From the NCBI GenBank assembly GCA_021730785.1, contig JAKFWF010000062.1, positions 124,001 to 188,000 of the forward strand: a stretch of DNA of 64,000 nucleotides, written 5' to 3'. The stretch comes from Hyphomicrobiaceae bacterium. Lineage in GTDB: Bacteria; Pseudomonadota; Alphaproteobacteria; Rhizobiales; Hyphomicrobiaceae. The notes under the pieces are model-generated. The model worked only from the letters and a program-made list of their open reading frames with translations. It did not search any database and had not been told where the DNA came from. Positions 17,190 through 26,922 of this stretch are shown in pieces. The position numbers were made by a program, and so were the translations under genes. Position 1 is the first letter of the stretch, and every line of letters begins with the position of its first letter.

Positions 17190-18389
17190 CTATGCATGGA
17201 CCGCGCCATTTTCGTTTTTCGCACATGGCGCTGGTTTTCGCGCCGCCGCCAGATCATCCATATACATGGCGACCTGCGCGCTAGCGTCGAAGCGTCGATA
17301 CAATTCTTTGGCACCGGCCGCGATGTTTGCCCGGAACCGGTCATTGTGCCGTGCGAGTTCGATCAATGCCGCAGCGATCGCCTCGGTGTCATCGGGTGCC
17401 ACCGCCACGCCGATGTCGAGCCCGTCGAGGTGCCCGTCGACGCCCGTGCCGCGGCTGTACAGGATCGGCACTCCGGCAAACAGGGCTTCGGTATAAACCA
17501 TGCCGAATGTCTCATTGCGGCTCGGCAGGGCGAAGGCGAGCGCGGTTGGCAATTCGGCCAATAGTGCGGCATTGGCGAGCGGACCGCGCAGCCGGATGCT
17601 GGCCCGATGTCCGCTGACCTCGATCAGGCGCTGCAGGGCTTCGACGTTTTCGCGCCGCCCCGCGCCGACGATATCGAGGGTGACGCCGGGCAGTTGCGCG
17701 GCAGCGGCGGCAAAGCCCGCGATCAGGCGGTCGATGCCTTTCTTGCGATAGATGTCGAGATTGGCGACCGCCATGATGCGCTGGGCAGGCGCCCTGGGCG
17801 TGATCTGGATCTGAGTATTCGCAACGATGTTGGGGAGCAGCCTCGCCTTATTGCCGAGGTCGGCATCCAGGCGTTCCAGTTGGGAGCGGAACCAGGCCGA
17901 GACGTAATAGATGCGGTGCGCATCGCGCAGCAGGCGGGTGTAGAAGGGCGCATAGGTCGGCTTGAAACGGAACACCTTGCTCTCGACTTCGCCGCGGACC
18001 GAGACCAGCAGGGGAATGGCCCGACGCTGCGCCAGCAGCCAGGCGGCGATCCCATCGAAGGTCAATCGATGGGCGTGCACGTGCGTCGGCTGAAGGTCAT
18101 GGGCCGCCAGCACCTGTTCGATGCGCCGTGCCACCACCCGGAACGATGCCATCAGGCCGACCCCCAGCGGCAGGCCGAAGTGGTGCATGGCAAACAGGCG
18201 CTGGCCGGCAGGCGCCGGCAATTCACGCAGCAGGGTGCGTCGAGGGTCGGCCGTGCGCGTGAGGGAGACGATCACGTGGTCGCAGTCGGTCAGATTTGAG
18301 ATGAAAGTCTTGACCGCGAGCGTCGTCGGCGTGCGTGTTGGCTCCGGGTAGTCGCCCGTGATGTGGAGGATGAGCGGACGCTGCGACAC
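17190..18389 (-). CDS. glycosyltransferase family 4
   Basis: 399 aa from a GTG at 18389 (N-terminus SQRPLILHITGDYPEP) with AGGA 9 nt upstream; a longer ATG frame to 18587 has no family similarity and overlaps the divergent deacetylase. GT-B fold: an acceptor domain with HAHRLTFDGIAAWLL, then a C-terminal domain with IMAVANLDIYRKKGIDRLI and the ExFGMVYTEAL donor-binding block (residues about 310-322; NETFGMVYTEAL). It transfers a sugar from a nucleotide donor to the growing chain on the cytoplasmic side. Sugar specificity unknown. Confidence 0.88.
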   Translation of the reverse strand: MSQRPLILHITGDYPEPTRTPTTLAVKTFISNLTDCDHVIVSLTRTADPRRTLLRELPAPAGQRLFAMHHFGLPLGVGLMASFRVVARRIEQVLAAHDLQPTHVHAHRLTFDGIAAWLLAQRRAIPLLVSVRGEVESKVFRFKPTYAPFYTRLLRDAHRIYYVSAWFRSQLERLDADLGNKARLLPNIVANTQIQITPRAPAQRIMAVANLDIYRKKGIDRLIAGFAAAAAQLPGVTLDIVGAGRRENVEALQRLIEVSGHRASIRLRGPLANAALLAELPTALAFALPSRNETFGMVYTEALFAGVPILYSRGTGVDGHLDGLDIGVAVAPDDTEAIAAALIELARHNDRFRANIAAGAKELYRRFDASAQVAMYMDDLAAARKPAPCAKNENGAVHA

Positions 18390-18627
18390 GCGACGGGATC
18401 CTGAGGAGCAGGCGGGGTGAAACGGCAGGGCCCTGGCGAGGCCGACCGGATACAGCTTTACCTCGTCGGGTGAATTTCTGCTGCAACCATCATGCCATAT
18501 GGTTTTTCTGGTATTCCTGGACACACATCCGTGATGCTGGGAAAGTGGGCACGATATTTGAGTGGCGATTTCCCGACAGCGATCCACAAGGATCCGTGTT
18601 TGTAACCAGCGCGAGTGCAGCCGTCTG

Positions 18628-19311
18628 ATGCTTCCCCAGCGTCTCTACATCACGTGTCATGGCCTAGGCCACCCTGCCGCGGACATCGAGCCCGATGCGC
18701 GTCGATTCTGGTTGCCGGCGGACCTGTTTCGGCACACGCTGGATGTCGCCCAGGTCCTCGAACGGGACACTGGCATCAGCGTGCAGTTCACCTTCGACGA
18801 CGGCAACCTGTCCGACCATACAGTCGCGCTGCCGCTGCTGCGCGCGCACAACCGCAGGGCGCTGTTCTTTGTCTGTGCGGAGCGGATCGGCCGTCCGGGA
18901 TTTCTCGACCGCGCCCGGCTGCGGGAAATGGTGGCTGCCGGCATGACGATCGGATGCCACGGCCACCGCCATGTCAGCTGGCGCACATTGAGCGACGCCG
19001 CGCTCGCCAGTGAGTTGAGCAGCGCCCGCCGCGCCATTTCCGAAGTGACCGGGCAGCCCGTGGTTCTGGCCTCGGCGCCGTTCGGCGAGCTCGATCAGCG
19101 GGTGGTACGGGCGGCCATGGCGGAAGGCTTCCGCTGCCTGTTTTCCAGTTCCGGCGGGTTTGCCACGGCCCAGACCGGCCTCATCCCGCGCAACACCTTG
19201 AAATCGGATTTCGAGCCCGGACGTGACCTGCCCCGCATGGCCGGCCTGCCGCAGCGCGCCTGGGCCGGCGTCTACGACACCGCGCGGCGCATGAAATACC
19301 GGTTCACCTGA
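18628..19311 (+). CDS. polysaccharide deacetylase (NodB-like, CE4)
   Basis: 227 aa from the ATG at 18628; an upstream ATG at 18562 adds 22 residues without homology. NodB-fold motifs: FTFDDGN with D57-D58 (catalytic base and metal ligand), and GCHGHRHVSW with H111 and H115 as metal ligands. No signal peptide is evident, so a cytoplasmic or membrane-proximal substrate is possible. It lies on the opposite strand within the polysaccharide locus and presumably removes acetyl groups from an amino sugar or glycan intermediate there. Confidence 0.87.
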   Translation: MLPQRLYITCHGLGHPAADIEPDARRFWLPADLFRHTLDVAQVLERDTGISVQFTFDDGNLSDHTVALPLLRAHNRRALFFVCAERIGRPGFLDRARLREMVAAGMTIGCHGHRHVSWRTLSDAALASELSSARRAISEVTGQPVVLASAPFGELDQRVVRAAMAEGFRCLFSSSGGFATAQTGLIPRNTLKSDFEPGRDLPRMAGLPQRAWAGVYDTARRMKYRFT

Positions 19312-19324
19312 TTTGGGCGACGGT

Positions 19325-20236
19325 TCAGTTCATGGTGGCGGGCGCGAGTTTGAGCAACTCGCGCAGCTTGCCGACATTCATCCAGCCACGCATGGCGAGC
19401 CTGAGCCAGCGCGCGCGATCGAACGGATAGATCAGCGCGCCGACGCCGAGGGCGACCGCGGCCTTGGCAATCGCGCCGCCATAAAACAGTGCCGTCCGCA
19501 GCGGCTGGTGGGCGTGCTGGCCGACGATGAAGCGGGCATAGATTTGCCCCGTACGCAGCGCCCGGTGGCGGAAGTAGGCGAGGTTGACGCGGGCGGGTGG
19601 CGCATCCTCGTGCACAGTTGCATCGTCGGTCACGACCATCACCGCGCCAACCTGCCCCATGGCATGAAAGAAGCTCGTATCTTCGCCCCCTGTTCGGCCC
19701 AGAGCCGGATCGAACCGTAAGCCGTGTCGGATCGCAAGGGCGCGCCTGAACAGCGTGTTGCCGCCCCGGCCGACTTCGACCCGGCGGCCACGCCTGCCCC
19801 AGTCGACGTGCAGGGGATTGGCGCGCACGATCCAGTCGGGTGTGCCGGCTGGATAAGCCGGGTGCACCGGGCCGAACACGCAATCGGCCTCGAACTCGGC
19901 CATGGCGGCGAGCAGGCGGGTCAGCCAGTCAGGCTCCACCCACTCGTCGTCGTCGACGAAGGCGATCAGGTCGCCCGTTGCCGCCGCAATGCAGGCGTTG
20001 CGGGCGACCGACACGTTGTGGGCATGGACGGGGACGACGTGAACGGCGAATGGCAATGGCTGCGCGGCTGCGACGCGCGCCGGCACCGTTGCCGCATCGC
20101 TGTCGTCGGCGATGAGGATATCCACCCGCAGTTCGGCGGGCAGTTCCAGCGCCGCCAGCGACGTCAGGCAGCGCACGAGGCTTGCTCGTCCCGAACTGGC
20201 AATGGCGATGGTGACTGCCTGCGGGGGGGCGATCAT
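19325..20236 (-). CDS. glycosyltransferase family 2
   Basis: 303 aa from the ATG at 20236, which overlaps the stop of the upstream ligase-like gene by 4 nt. GT-A fold: VTIAIASSGRASLVRCLTSL at the N-terminus, IADDSD near 47-52, and FVDDDEWVEPDWL near 110-122 supplying the DxD metal/nucleotide motif. A hydrophobic stretch near residues 235-265 may associate with the membrane. It probably adds a residue to the lipid-linked oligosaccharide of this locus. Confidence 0.87.
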   Translation of the reverse strand: MIAPPQAVTIAIASSGRASLVRCLTSLAALELPAELRVDILIADDSDAATVPARVAAAQPLPFAVHVVPVHAHNVSVARNACIAAATGDLIAFVDDDEWVEPDWLTRLLAAMAEFEADCVFGPVHPAYPAGTPDWIVRANPLHVDWGRRGRRVEVGRGGNTLFRRALAIRHGLRFDPALGRTGGEDTSFFHAMGQVGAVMVVTDDATVHEDAPPARVNLAYFRHRALRTGQIYARFIVGQHAHQPLRTALFYGGAIAKAAVALGVGALIYPFDRARWLRLAMRGWMNVGKLRELLKLAPATMN

Positions 20237-21552
20237 TGCGTCGGACCGACCGGCCGGGCTGCCAGTGCGATTCCCAGGATGAACAGCATCGACACCAGGT
20301 TGAACGAGCGGAACCAGCTCGACTCCAGGCCGTTGTGCAGCATGGGAAACAAAATCAGGCACAGCAGGAATGCCGCATATCCGACCGACCGGGCAGCGAC
20401 CCGCCCGACCCGGTGCAGTGTGAGCAGGGCCACGGCCACAAATAGTGCGAGGCCCACATAGCCGGTGTGCACGATGAGGTCGATGTAGCCGTTGTGTCCC
20501 TGCGGCATCTGAGCGACGAAGCCGGTCGCCTCCCGCACGCTGGGACTGTTCAAGCTGGCGCCCCAGAACACTTCAAAGCCGTAGCCGAGCCAGGGTCGTT
20601 CCTCGATTTTCTTGAAGGCGAAGGCCCAGATGTCGGTGCGCTGGGTCAGGGTCGGATCGCCGAAGATGGCGGTTGCAACCGCGTGGAAGTCCCAGATGCC
20701 CGACTCGGCGCCGAAGGTATAGATGCCCCAGACCGCCGCACAAATCCCCGACACTATGATTGCCGGCGACAGCCGGGCCCGCGCCGCCAGCCAGGCGATC
20801 AGGTAGGCCAGTGCCGGCACCGTCGCCGCCAGTCCAAGGCTCGTCTTCGATTGGGCGGCAATCAGGAACCCGACGCAGAGCGGCAACAGGGCCAGTGCCG
20901 CGATGCGGGCGATGCCGGAGCCGTTCATGATCTGGTATGCGGCCGTAAAGATCATCGCGCAGACGATCGCGGCGAAGTAGTTCTTGTGGGGATAGAAGGC
21001 TGCATGGCCGATCGGCGTGGCAGCCGTTGTGAGCACGCTGACAGTGCTGAGGGCGGCGGCAACAACAAGCATCCAGAACACGAGATCGAGGATGCGCCGG
21101 TGGTCGCGCGCAGCGAGCACCGAGAGTACCAGGGATCCGGCGACGAAGATCGCCAACAGGAACCGGCGCAAGGTGATGTCCGGTTCGACCGACCAGAATA
21201 CGGTCAATCCCGCCCAGGCCAGGTTGGCTGCGAGGCACGCCAGCAGGGGCGCGGCGATGCCTTGTGCCATCATGCGGCGGGCGGCGATAAAGGCAGCGAG
21301 GCTCAAGCCAAAGATTGATGAGAAGTAGAGACGCAGCAGCGCGCTCGGTGGCCCGTCGACCACCGGCTGACCCATGGCCGGGGCCAGCGATACGACCTCG
21401 GCCTCGAGCAAGGGCCACACCAGCGTCGGGTAGGCGAGGACTGCGACCGTGATGAACGGAGCACAGCGCCGCAGCAGAACTGCGAGCGATGCCCGGCTCG
21501 AGCCCTGATCGGGAGTGACACCTGCTGCGTCGACGAGGTTCGATATATTCAT
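20233..21552 (-). CDS. O-antigen ligase / Wzy-type polymerase-like membrane protein
   Basis: 439 aa from the ATG at 21552 (4-nt overlap with the flippase stop). About 11-12 transmembrane helices with one large periplasmic loop between roughly residues 255 and 365, containing TQRTDIWAFAFKKIEERPWLGYGFEVF and ending in GHNGYIDLIVHTG. The WLGYGFE and H-N-x-Y/F motifs are typical of the Wzy_C/O-antigen ligase family. It either polymerises repeat units or transfers the finished chain; sequence does not separate these. Fits the Wzx-Wzy-Wzz logic of the locus. Confidence 0.86.
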   Translation of the reverse strand: MNISNLVDAAGVTPDQGSSRASLAVLLRRCAPFITVAVLAYPTLVWPLLEAEVVSLAPAMGQPVVDGPPSALLRLYFSSIFGLSLAAFIAARRMMAQGIAAPLLACLAANLAWAGLTVFWSVEPDITLRRFLLAIFVAGSLVLSVLAARDHRRILDLVFWMLVVAAALSTVSVLTTAATPIGHAAFYPHKNYFAAIVCAMIFTAAYQIMNGSGIARIAALALLPLCVGFLIAAQSKTSLGLAATVPALAYLIAWLAARARLSPAIIVSGICAAVWGIYTFGAESGIWDFHAVATAIFGDPTLTQRTDIWAFAFKKIEERPWLGYGFEVFWGASLNSPSVREATGFVAQMPQGHNGYIDLIVHTGYVGLALFVAVALLTLHRVGRVAARSVGYAAFLLCLILFPMLHNGLESSWFRSFNLVSMLFILGIALAARPVGPTQ

Positions 21553-22814
21553 AGGGCGGGGGCGGTCGGCTGCAGGGTGGGCGTGCCGGCATGCCGGGCC
21601 AGGCGGATCACCAGTACCAGGATCCAGACCAGGGCGACGAACTCGGTGGCGATGAGAGCATAAACGGCGTAGATGACCGGTACGTTGGTGGTGAGGCCCG
21701 CCATCAGGATGCAGCTGAGAACTGCGGTTGCCATGGTTACCTGCGCCAGTTCCTTCAGGCGCATGGAGGCCTGCAGGGGCACCGACAGCACCATGTGGCT
21801 GATCACCATCACCATGTAAATGGCCCAGGCCGTGGTCATCCGCCCGACGTCGGAATAGCGGCCGTTGAAGAACCTGGCTTCGACGATCGGCCAGAGCAGA
21901 TACAAGACGAGGCAATAGCAGGCCGCAACGATAAGAACATAGGCCATGCCCTGCGCGGTGAGCTGGATCATGTTGCGCGCGCTGCCCGTGGCCAGATGGC
22001 GCGCCATGGCAGGGCGTGCGACGCGGCCCCAGGCGCCAACTACGAGCGGCAGCGGTCCAAGCAGCAGGCGGCCGGCCTGGACGGTGGCGAGGCTGATCGC
22101 ATCGCGGAACAACTCGAGCGCGAACACGTAGGACCGGTACTGCAGTTCCGTCGTGCCGGCGCCGATCAGGCTCCATTGCGTGTCGGCCCAGAACTTCGAC
22201 CGGTAGGTGCGCAATGCCTCAATCACGGGCAGATAATGCGCGATGCGCGTGCGCACGAGCAGCAACAGCGCCAGCCCGTTGCCGATCGCAATCCCGCCGA
22301 GCGCGGCGGTTGCCGGCGGCACCACCCACCAGAGTGCCGCGATGGCCAGGATCGACGCTGCGACGGCGCCGGCGTCGAGGCGCAGACACTCGATGGTTCG
22401 TTCATGGGCAAGTGCCAGTGCGCGTGCCGTTTCGCGTGCCAGCGAGGTGAAGGCGACACAGGCGGCCGCGCCCAGAAACCGGATATCGTGGTCGGTCAGC
22501 AGGCACAGCAGCGGCGTCACCACGGCTGCACCCCAGCGCAAGGCGACGTCGGCTGAAATGATCGTGGTCGCGGTGGCCGCCTGCTGTTCGCTCGTGCGGC
22601 CGGGAATGAGGGCTGCCAAGGGCGTGGCGACCAGCGCGTTCTGCAGCGATGTCATGAGCAGCACGACAGCCGACGCAAAAATGAAGCGGCCGAACTCGAC
22701 CGGTGCCGCAAGGCTGATCAACACCAGGTTGAGCCCGAGGTTGAACAGGCTCAAAAGGGCCTGGTCGATCAGAGCGATGCCGACGGACCTATGCAACGCC
22801 GGGGTATCCTTCAC
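21549..22814 (-). CDS. polysaccharide flippase (Wzx/MATE-like)
   Basis: 421 aa with 12 predicted helices and the N-terminal block ALIDQALLSLFNLGLNLVL followed by FGRFIFASAVVLL, characteristic of the polysaccharide biosynthesis/MATE-related flippases. It would move undecaprenyl-linked oligosaccharide across the inner membrane. Part of a tightly packed run flippase-ligase-GT2 with 4-nt overlaps, so the three are likely co-translated. Confidence 0.86.
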   Translation of the reverse strand: MKDTPALHRSVGIALIDQALLSLFNLGLNLVLISLAAPVEFGRFIFASAVVLLMTSLQNALVATPLAALIPGRTSEQQAATATTIISADVALRWGAAVVTPLLCLLTDHDIRFLGAAACVAFTSLARETARALALAHERTIECLRLDAGAVAASILAIAALWWVVPPATAALGGIAIGNGLALLLLVRTRIAHYLPVIEALRTYRSKFWADTQWSLIGAGTTELQYRSYVFALELFRDAISLATVQAGRLLLGPLPLVVGAWGRVARPAMARHLATGSARNMIQLTAQGMAYVLIVAACYCLVLYLLWPIVEARFFNGRYSDVGRMTTAWAIYMVMVISHMVLSVPLQASMRLKELAQVTMATAVLSCILMAGLTTNVPVIYAVYALIATEFVALVWILVLVIRLARHAGTPTLQPTAPAL

Positions 22815-22823
22815 GTGCGTTGT

Positions 22824-23948
22824 TTAATGCCGGTATTCGGCCGCGAATTTGCGAACGATCGTGTTCCAGGCCCATATCGGATACGCCATCGGGCGCGCGA
22901 GCGCGAACGACTTCGTAGCTGTGGTTAAATCCGACCATTGCTGCTTGTAGGCCTCTTCGCCTTGCATGAAGTCCAACTTCCTGAGCCCCTCGTCGATGCC
23001 GTGCCGCGCCAGCAGGGCGACATGGACTTTGCCTGGTGCATGGCTGGACCAGCCTATATCGAACGCCGGCTTGTACCACAGGAGCGACATGTCGTGCTCG
23101 AACCCGAAATGGCAGGAAATCGCCTTGCCGTTCAAGTGCAGTTCGGTCGCATGTATCATGTCGAGCGGCAGGCTCTCTGCGAGCGTCGCCAGGAACCGCG
23201 GCATGCCGCCTTCGGCAAGGTCGGAGTAACCGGTGCGGGATTGCCACGCCGCGACATGCAGTGCGGATAGCCTCGGCAGGACGGCGTTGATGTCGTCGCG
23301 CGTGCGCGCCCTGACGAGCGAGAGCTGGCCTTCCGCGTTGAGCCGCTTCACCCGGCGGCGCACATTGCTGCGGTGGTTGCTGCTCCAGCGCTTTTCCAGA
23401 TCCGCATAGAGGGGCGGCATCGACATCGCCGGGCACGACCGGTCGCGCACGCGCATCAGCAGACCCTGTTCCGTGGCAGCCCGGGCGATGGCGTCGGTCA
23501 CGGGGCCTGCCACCGGGATCTTGGGAAGCAGCAGGACTGTTTGCGCGTCCAGGCGACGCACGACAGCGCCGATCATCAGGCGCACGAGGTTTGCGGCCTC
23601 GTGGTCGCGATGCAGCAGGGGCGTGCAATAGTCGGTCAGCCGGGCGCCGACCGGCTCGATCACGCGCGCGAACCCCTCGCGGGCAGCCAGGCGCTTGCGC
23701 CACATTGGCCACAGGCCAACCAAGACCGTCCCCTGCTTGATGCAGATCACGGTTAATCGCCGCCCTGCCCCGTAGGCTGCGATCGCGGCGCGCCACCATG
23801 CCGGATGATTGAACACGCTCGCAGGTACGGCGTTGGCCCACAAGGCGAGGGCCGTCGCGTCGTCCAATGCATCTGCGATTTCAACCCGGTAGGGCTGGTC
23901 GCGGGAATCAGTCCCGGCGCCGGCAGTGCCCTGGGTAGTGGCTGACAT
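22824..23948 (-). CDS. BioF2-like (CelD/GNAT-fold) acyltransferase
   Basis: 374 aa with the acetyltransferase 'BioF2-like' domain in the C-terminal half: SSNHRSNVRRRVKRLNAEG (about 150-168), then LHLNGKAISCHFGFEHD and SLLWYKPAFDIGWSSHAPGK. The N-terminal half is a second, diverged GNAT-like repeat (FNHPAWWRAAIAAYG). Members occur in exopolysaccharide and cellulose loci and are thought to acylate sugars or polymers. It is the first gene of the minus-strand run, 9 nt before the flippase. Confidence 0.83.
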   Translation of the reverse strand: MSATTQGTAGAGTDSRDQPYRVEIADALDDATALALWANAVPASVFNHPAWWRAAIAAYGAGRRLTVICIKQGTVLVGLWPMWRKRLAAREGFARVIEPVGARLTDYCTPLLHRDHEAANLVRLMIGAVVRRLDAQTVLLLPKIPVAGPVTDAIARAATEQGLLMRVRDRSCPAMSMPPLYADLEKRWSSNHRSNVRRRVKRLNAEGQLSLVRARTRDDINAVLPRLSALHVAAWQSRTGYSDLAEGGMPRFLATLAESLPLDMIHATELHLNGKAISCHFGFEHDMSLLWYKPAFDIGWSSHAPGKVHVALLARHGIDEGLRKLDFMQGEEAYKQQWSDLTTATKSFALARPMAYPIWAWNTIVRKFAAEYRH

Positions 23949-24220
23949 GGCAAGTCATCTCGGCAAAGCAATCGCGGCGTCACATGCCCTTGCACTTAAC
24001 ATGCAAGGCGAGTGCCGAAAGCAGCATTCAGGCCGATACCGGGCCTGCCGGCTGGTGAACACCAGCGATCAGCCACATTCAGTTGGGGTTCATGCCCCAG
24101 CGGCTAATGTTCTTGCCAGGTGCCGGCTCGGACTTGCAAACCTTCCGGGCGTTGATAAATCTCGACAGCACAGGCCGGCACGGCTCACTCGCACTGCGCA
24201 CTCACATTCGGACGAACCCC

Positions 24221-24502
24221 ATGTCACGCCTCGGCAAAGTCCAGTTCCGCTCGCTCGCCTTGCTGCTTGTGCTGGCGAGTTCCAGCCACGGCGCATTCGC
24301 CCAGGCCAACTGCGAGACCTACGGCAAGCTGGCGCTGCGCCAGATGCAGGAGAACGAGCTGAAGAAGTGCGGGTTCAAGGGCCTGGAGTGGAATACCGAC
24401 CTGAAGGCGCATGTCGACTGGTGCGCGTCGGTGGGTCCAGACCAGTGGAAGGCCCAGCTCCAGAAGCGCGAACTGGCGCTCGCCACCTGCATCAAGAAGT
24501 AA
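24221..24502 (+). CDS. small exported protein of unknown function
   Basis: 93 aa from the ATG at 24221; longer in-frame starts lack a signal at the terminus. Residues 1-28 are a Sec signal (SLALLLVLASSSHGAFA, cut after AFA), leaving a mature peptide of about 65 aa with four Cys (CETYG, KKCGF, DWCAS, LATC), which could form two disulfides in the periplasm. I do not recognise an experimentally characterised family. It converges with comEC. Confidence 0.72.
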   Translation: MSRLGKVQFRSLALLLVLASSSHGAFAQANCETYGKLALRQMQENELKKCGFKGLEWNTDLKAHVDWCASVGPDQWKAQLQKRELALATCIKK

Positions 24503-24512
24503 GAGTGCCGGA

Positions 24513-26813
24513 CTACAGGCCGCGCTCGTCCTCGTCCTCGTCGACGTCGGTGCGCGGCAGGCCGTCACCGTCGCCGAGATCGAACGGCGAAGCGAACGCG
24601 CCAAGCCGCGAGTTGGCCCGCGCCGCCGTCGCCGTGCGTTGCAGGATCGAGCGGCGTACATCGCGCGAGCGTGCCCAGGGCCGGGCGCCGCGCGCCTGCG
24701 CGACGGTGGTCATGCGCACCTGGCCGTTGTCGATGAACAGCGCAACGGTGCCGGCTGCCCGCGCCGCGAAGAAGTCGATCACGGTGCTGCCGGCGGCGAT
24801 GCATCCAGGCGGGCGCGGAAACGACAGCACGAGGATGTGGGCGCGGGCACAGTCGTCGGCGAGTGCCGCTGGATGGGTTGCAACCGCGAGCGTCAACCCT
24901 TTGACGGTTGCGGTGCAGCCGGCGCCATCGCAGCGGAAGGCCTCGGCTGTGGCCGCGAGCTTCGCCCCGCGCGCGTCGGCTTCGAACTCGAGCCAGCGGG
25001 TCAGCTCGAAGGCGCCACCTCGTGCCGGCAAACTGGAAAGCACGCCGCTGGCCGTGCGGACCGCGACCAGCGCTCCGTCGCGTCCAACGAGGATATCGGG
25101 CCGCTCGCGGAAGGGGGCGGCACCAAGGCCTGCCGCGATCAGGGCGAGGCCGGCGAGCCGCAATCGCGTGCGAAACAGGCAGAGCCACAGGCCGCCCACC
25201 ACCATCAGCCCGAAGGCCACGGTTGGGATCGCCGGGATGTAGCCGACGGCGCCCGGCAACCGCGCCACCCGTTGGGCAATTGCCGTCATCGCGTCGATGC
25301 CCTGGCCCATGACCCACAGGGGCAGAACTTCGAGGCCGAACGGCATGAAGAGCAGTGTAGCAAGTGCCGCCGGCATGACCACGATGTTGCAGATCGGAAT
25401 GGCGATCAGGTTGGCCAGCACCGCATACTGCTGCGACTTGTGGAAGTAGTAGGCAGCGAACGGGGCGACCGATGCACTCGCGATCAGCGTGGTGAGGATG
25501 ATGCCGCCGAAGAACAGGATGGCGGTCATCGCCTGCGACCGCTCAGCCGTGCGCCCGCCGCGCGCCTCCTCCCGGTCGCGAAGCGCCTCGTAGGCGCACA
25601 CCAGCGCCACCACCGCCGCATAAGACATCTGGAAGCCGACATCGAACAGGGTTTCAGGAAACACCACCAGGATCATCAGCGCCGACAGCGCGACGTTGCG
25701 CAGCGAGACGGCTGGCCGGTCGAGCAGCATGGCAAAGAACATCAGCGAGATGGTGATCCACGAGCGCACGGTTGCCGGCGAACTGCCCGAGATCAGCAGA
25801 TAGCCGAGCGCCGCCACGGTTGCGCCAACGGCTGCGATTTTCTTGATCGGATAGCGCAGCGCAATCGACGGGATCAGCGCGAGGGACGCCCGGATCACCC
25901 AGAAGATGGCGCCCGCCATGATCACCATGTGCAGCCCGGAAATCGACAGGATGTGGAACAGCCCGCTGTCGCGATAGGCGTCATTGGTCGCCTGCGTGAT
26001 GCCACCGCGCTCTCCGGTGATCAACCCCATGGCGATCTGTCCCGACTCGCCCGGCAGGCCAGCCCCGATCCGCTGGCCGATCGCCAGCCTCACCCGCTCG
26101 ATGGTGGCCCAGAACTGCAGCCGCAGCGGCGGCATGCCTAGCGCGTCGTCGCGCACCGGTTTCGCCAGCGCGTAGCCGATGCCGCCAAGCCGCTGGTACC
26201 AGGCCGAGCGGGCGAAATCGTAGTCGTTCGGCAATGCCGGAATGCCAGGTGGCCCGAGCGTTGCCTTGAGACGTAAGCCGTCGCCGGGCTTCAGGCCGGC
26301 CAGCGTCGACAGGGTGCGCACGCGAACCCGGTGTGGCCGCCGCTCGGCCGGCAGGCCGGCGAACGAGACGAGTTGCAGGGTGATCCGCTGCCCTCGCGTC
26401 GGCCGGGGCTCGACCAGTTCGACGAAGCCGCGGATCTCGGCGAAATTGAATTGCCGCTCGAGCACGGGCGCGCGGATCAACTCGGTGCGCACCTTGGCCA
26501 GCGCAAAGCCGAGCGCCATCGCAACCAGGATGCCGGTGACCATCACGGCGATGCTGCCTTGGCGCCACAGTGCCGAGATGATGAGCGCAATCGGCAGCGG
26601 CATCAGGGCTGCCAGCAGGTGCGGCTCGCCCGACAGCTGGAAATAGCTGGCGATGCCGGCGCCAAGGAACACGGGTAACCACAGGAACCAGCGGTCCTGC
26701 TCGGCTTCCAGCGCTGCGAGAACCCCTGCCGGCGTAAGTGCCGCCAGCCAGCGTGCTGCGTTGGACGAACTTGCCCCCTCGCCGGCGCTCAAGCCTGCCG
26801 TGACGTCAACCAT
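24513..26813 (-). CDS. comEC: ComEC/Rec2-family membrane protein
   Basis: 766 aa: N-terminal helices with DUF4131 (about 60-220), a Competence domain with many TMs (about 245-520) containing the conserved LFHILSISGLHMVIMAG and SGSSPATVRSW stretches, and a C-terminal soluble segment (about 550-720). The metallo-beta-lactamase HxHxDH motif of Firmicute ComEC is absent, as is common in alphaproteobacteria. In competent bacteria ComEC is the inner-membrane channel for single-stranded DNA. No other competence genes are in the window. The protein ends in an acidic tail. Confidence 0.88.
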   Translation of the reverse strand: MVDVTAGLSAGEGASSSNAARWLAALTPAGVLAALEAEQDRWFLWLPVFLGAGIASYFQLSGEPHLLAALMPLPIALIISALWRQGSIAVMVTGILVAMALGFALAKVRTELIRAPVLERQFNFAEIRGFVELVEPRPTRGQRITLQLVSFAGLPAERRPHRVRVRTLSTLAGLKPGDGLRLKATLGPPGIPALPNDYDFARSAWYQRLGGIGYALAKPVRDDALGMPPLRLQFWATIERVRLAIGQRIGAGLPGESGQIAMGLITGERGGITQATNDAYRDSGLFHILSISGLHMVIMAGAIFWVIRASLALIPSIALRYPIKKIAAVGATVAALGYLLISGSSPATVRSWITISLMFFAMLLDRPAVSLRNVALSALMILVVFPETLFDVGFQMSYAAVVALVCAYEALRDREEARGGRTAERSQAMTAILFFGGIILTTLIASASVAPFAAYYFHKSQQYAVLANLIAIPICNIVVMPAALATLLFMPFGLEVLPLWVMGQGIDAMTAIAQRVARLPGAVGYIPAIPTVAFGLMVVGGLWLCLFRTRLRLAGLALIAAGLGAAPFRERPDILVGRDGALVAVRTASGVLSSLPARGGAFELTRWLEFEADARGAKLAATAEAFRCDGAGCTATVKGLTLAVATHPAALADDCARAHILVLSFPRPPGCIAAGSTVIDFFAARAAGTVALFIDNGQVRMTTVAQARGARPWARSRDVRRSILQRTATAARANSRLGAFASPFDLGDGDGLPRTDVDEDEDERGL

Positions 26814-26922
26814 CGATCGGGCCCCGCCCCCGCTGCTGCCCGTATGCTATATGCTGGAGCACAGCGGTTGCCATATGAATCTACACCGGATGGTGGGCGG
26901 CATGCGCGCCTGTCCCCGACGC

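Noticed and set aside
24513-26813. ComEC as truncated because the beta-lactamase motif is missing
   Set aside because: Alphaproteobacterial ComEC proteins commonly lack that catalytic domain and have this length.
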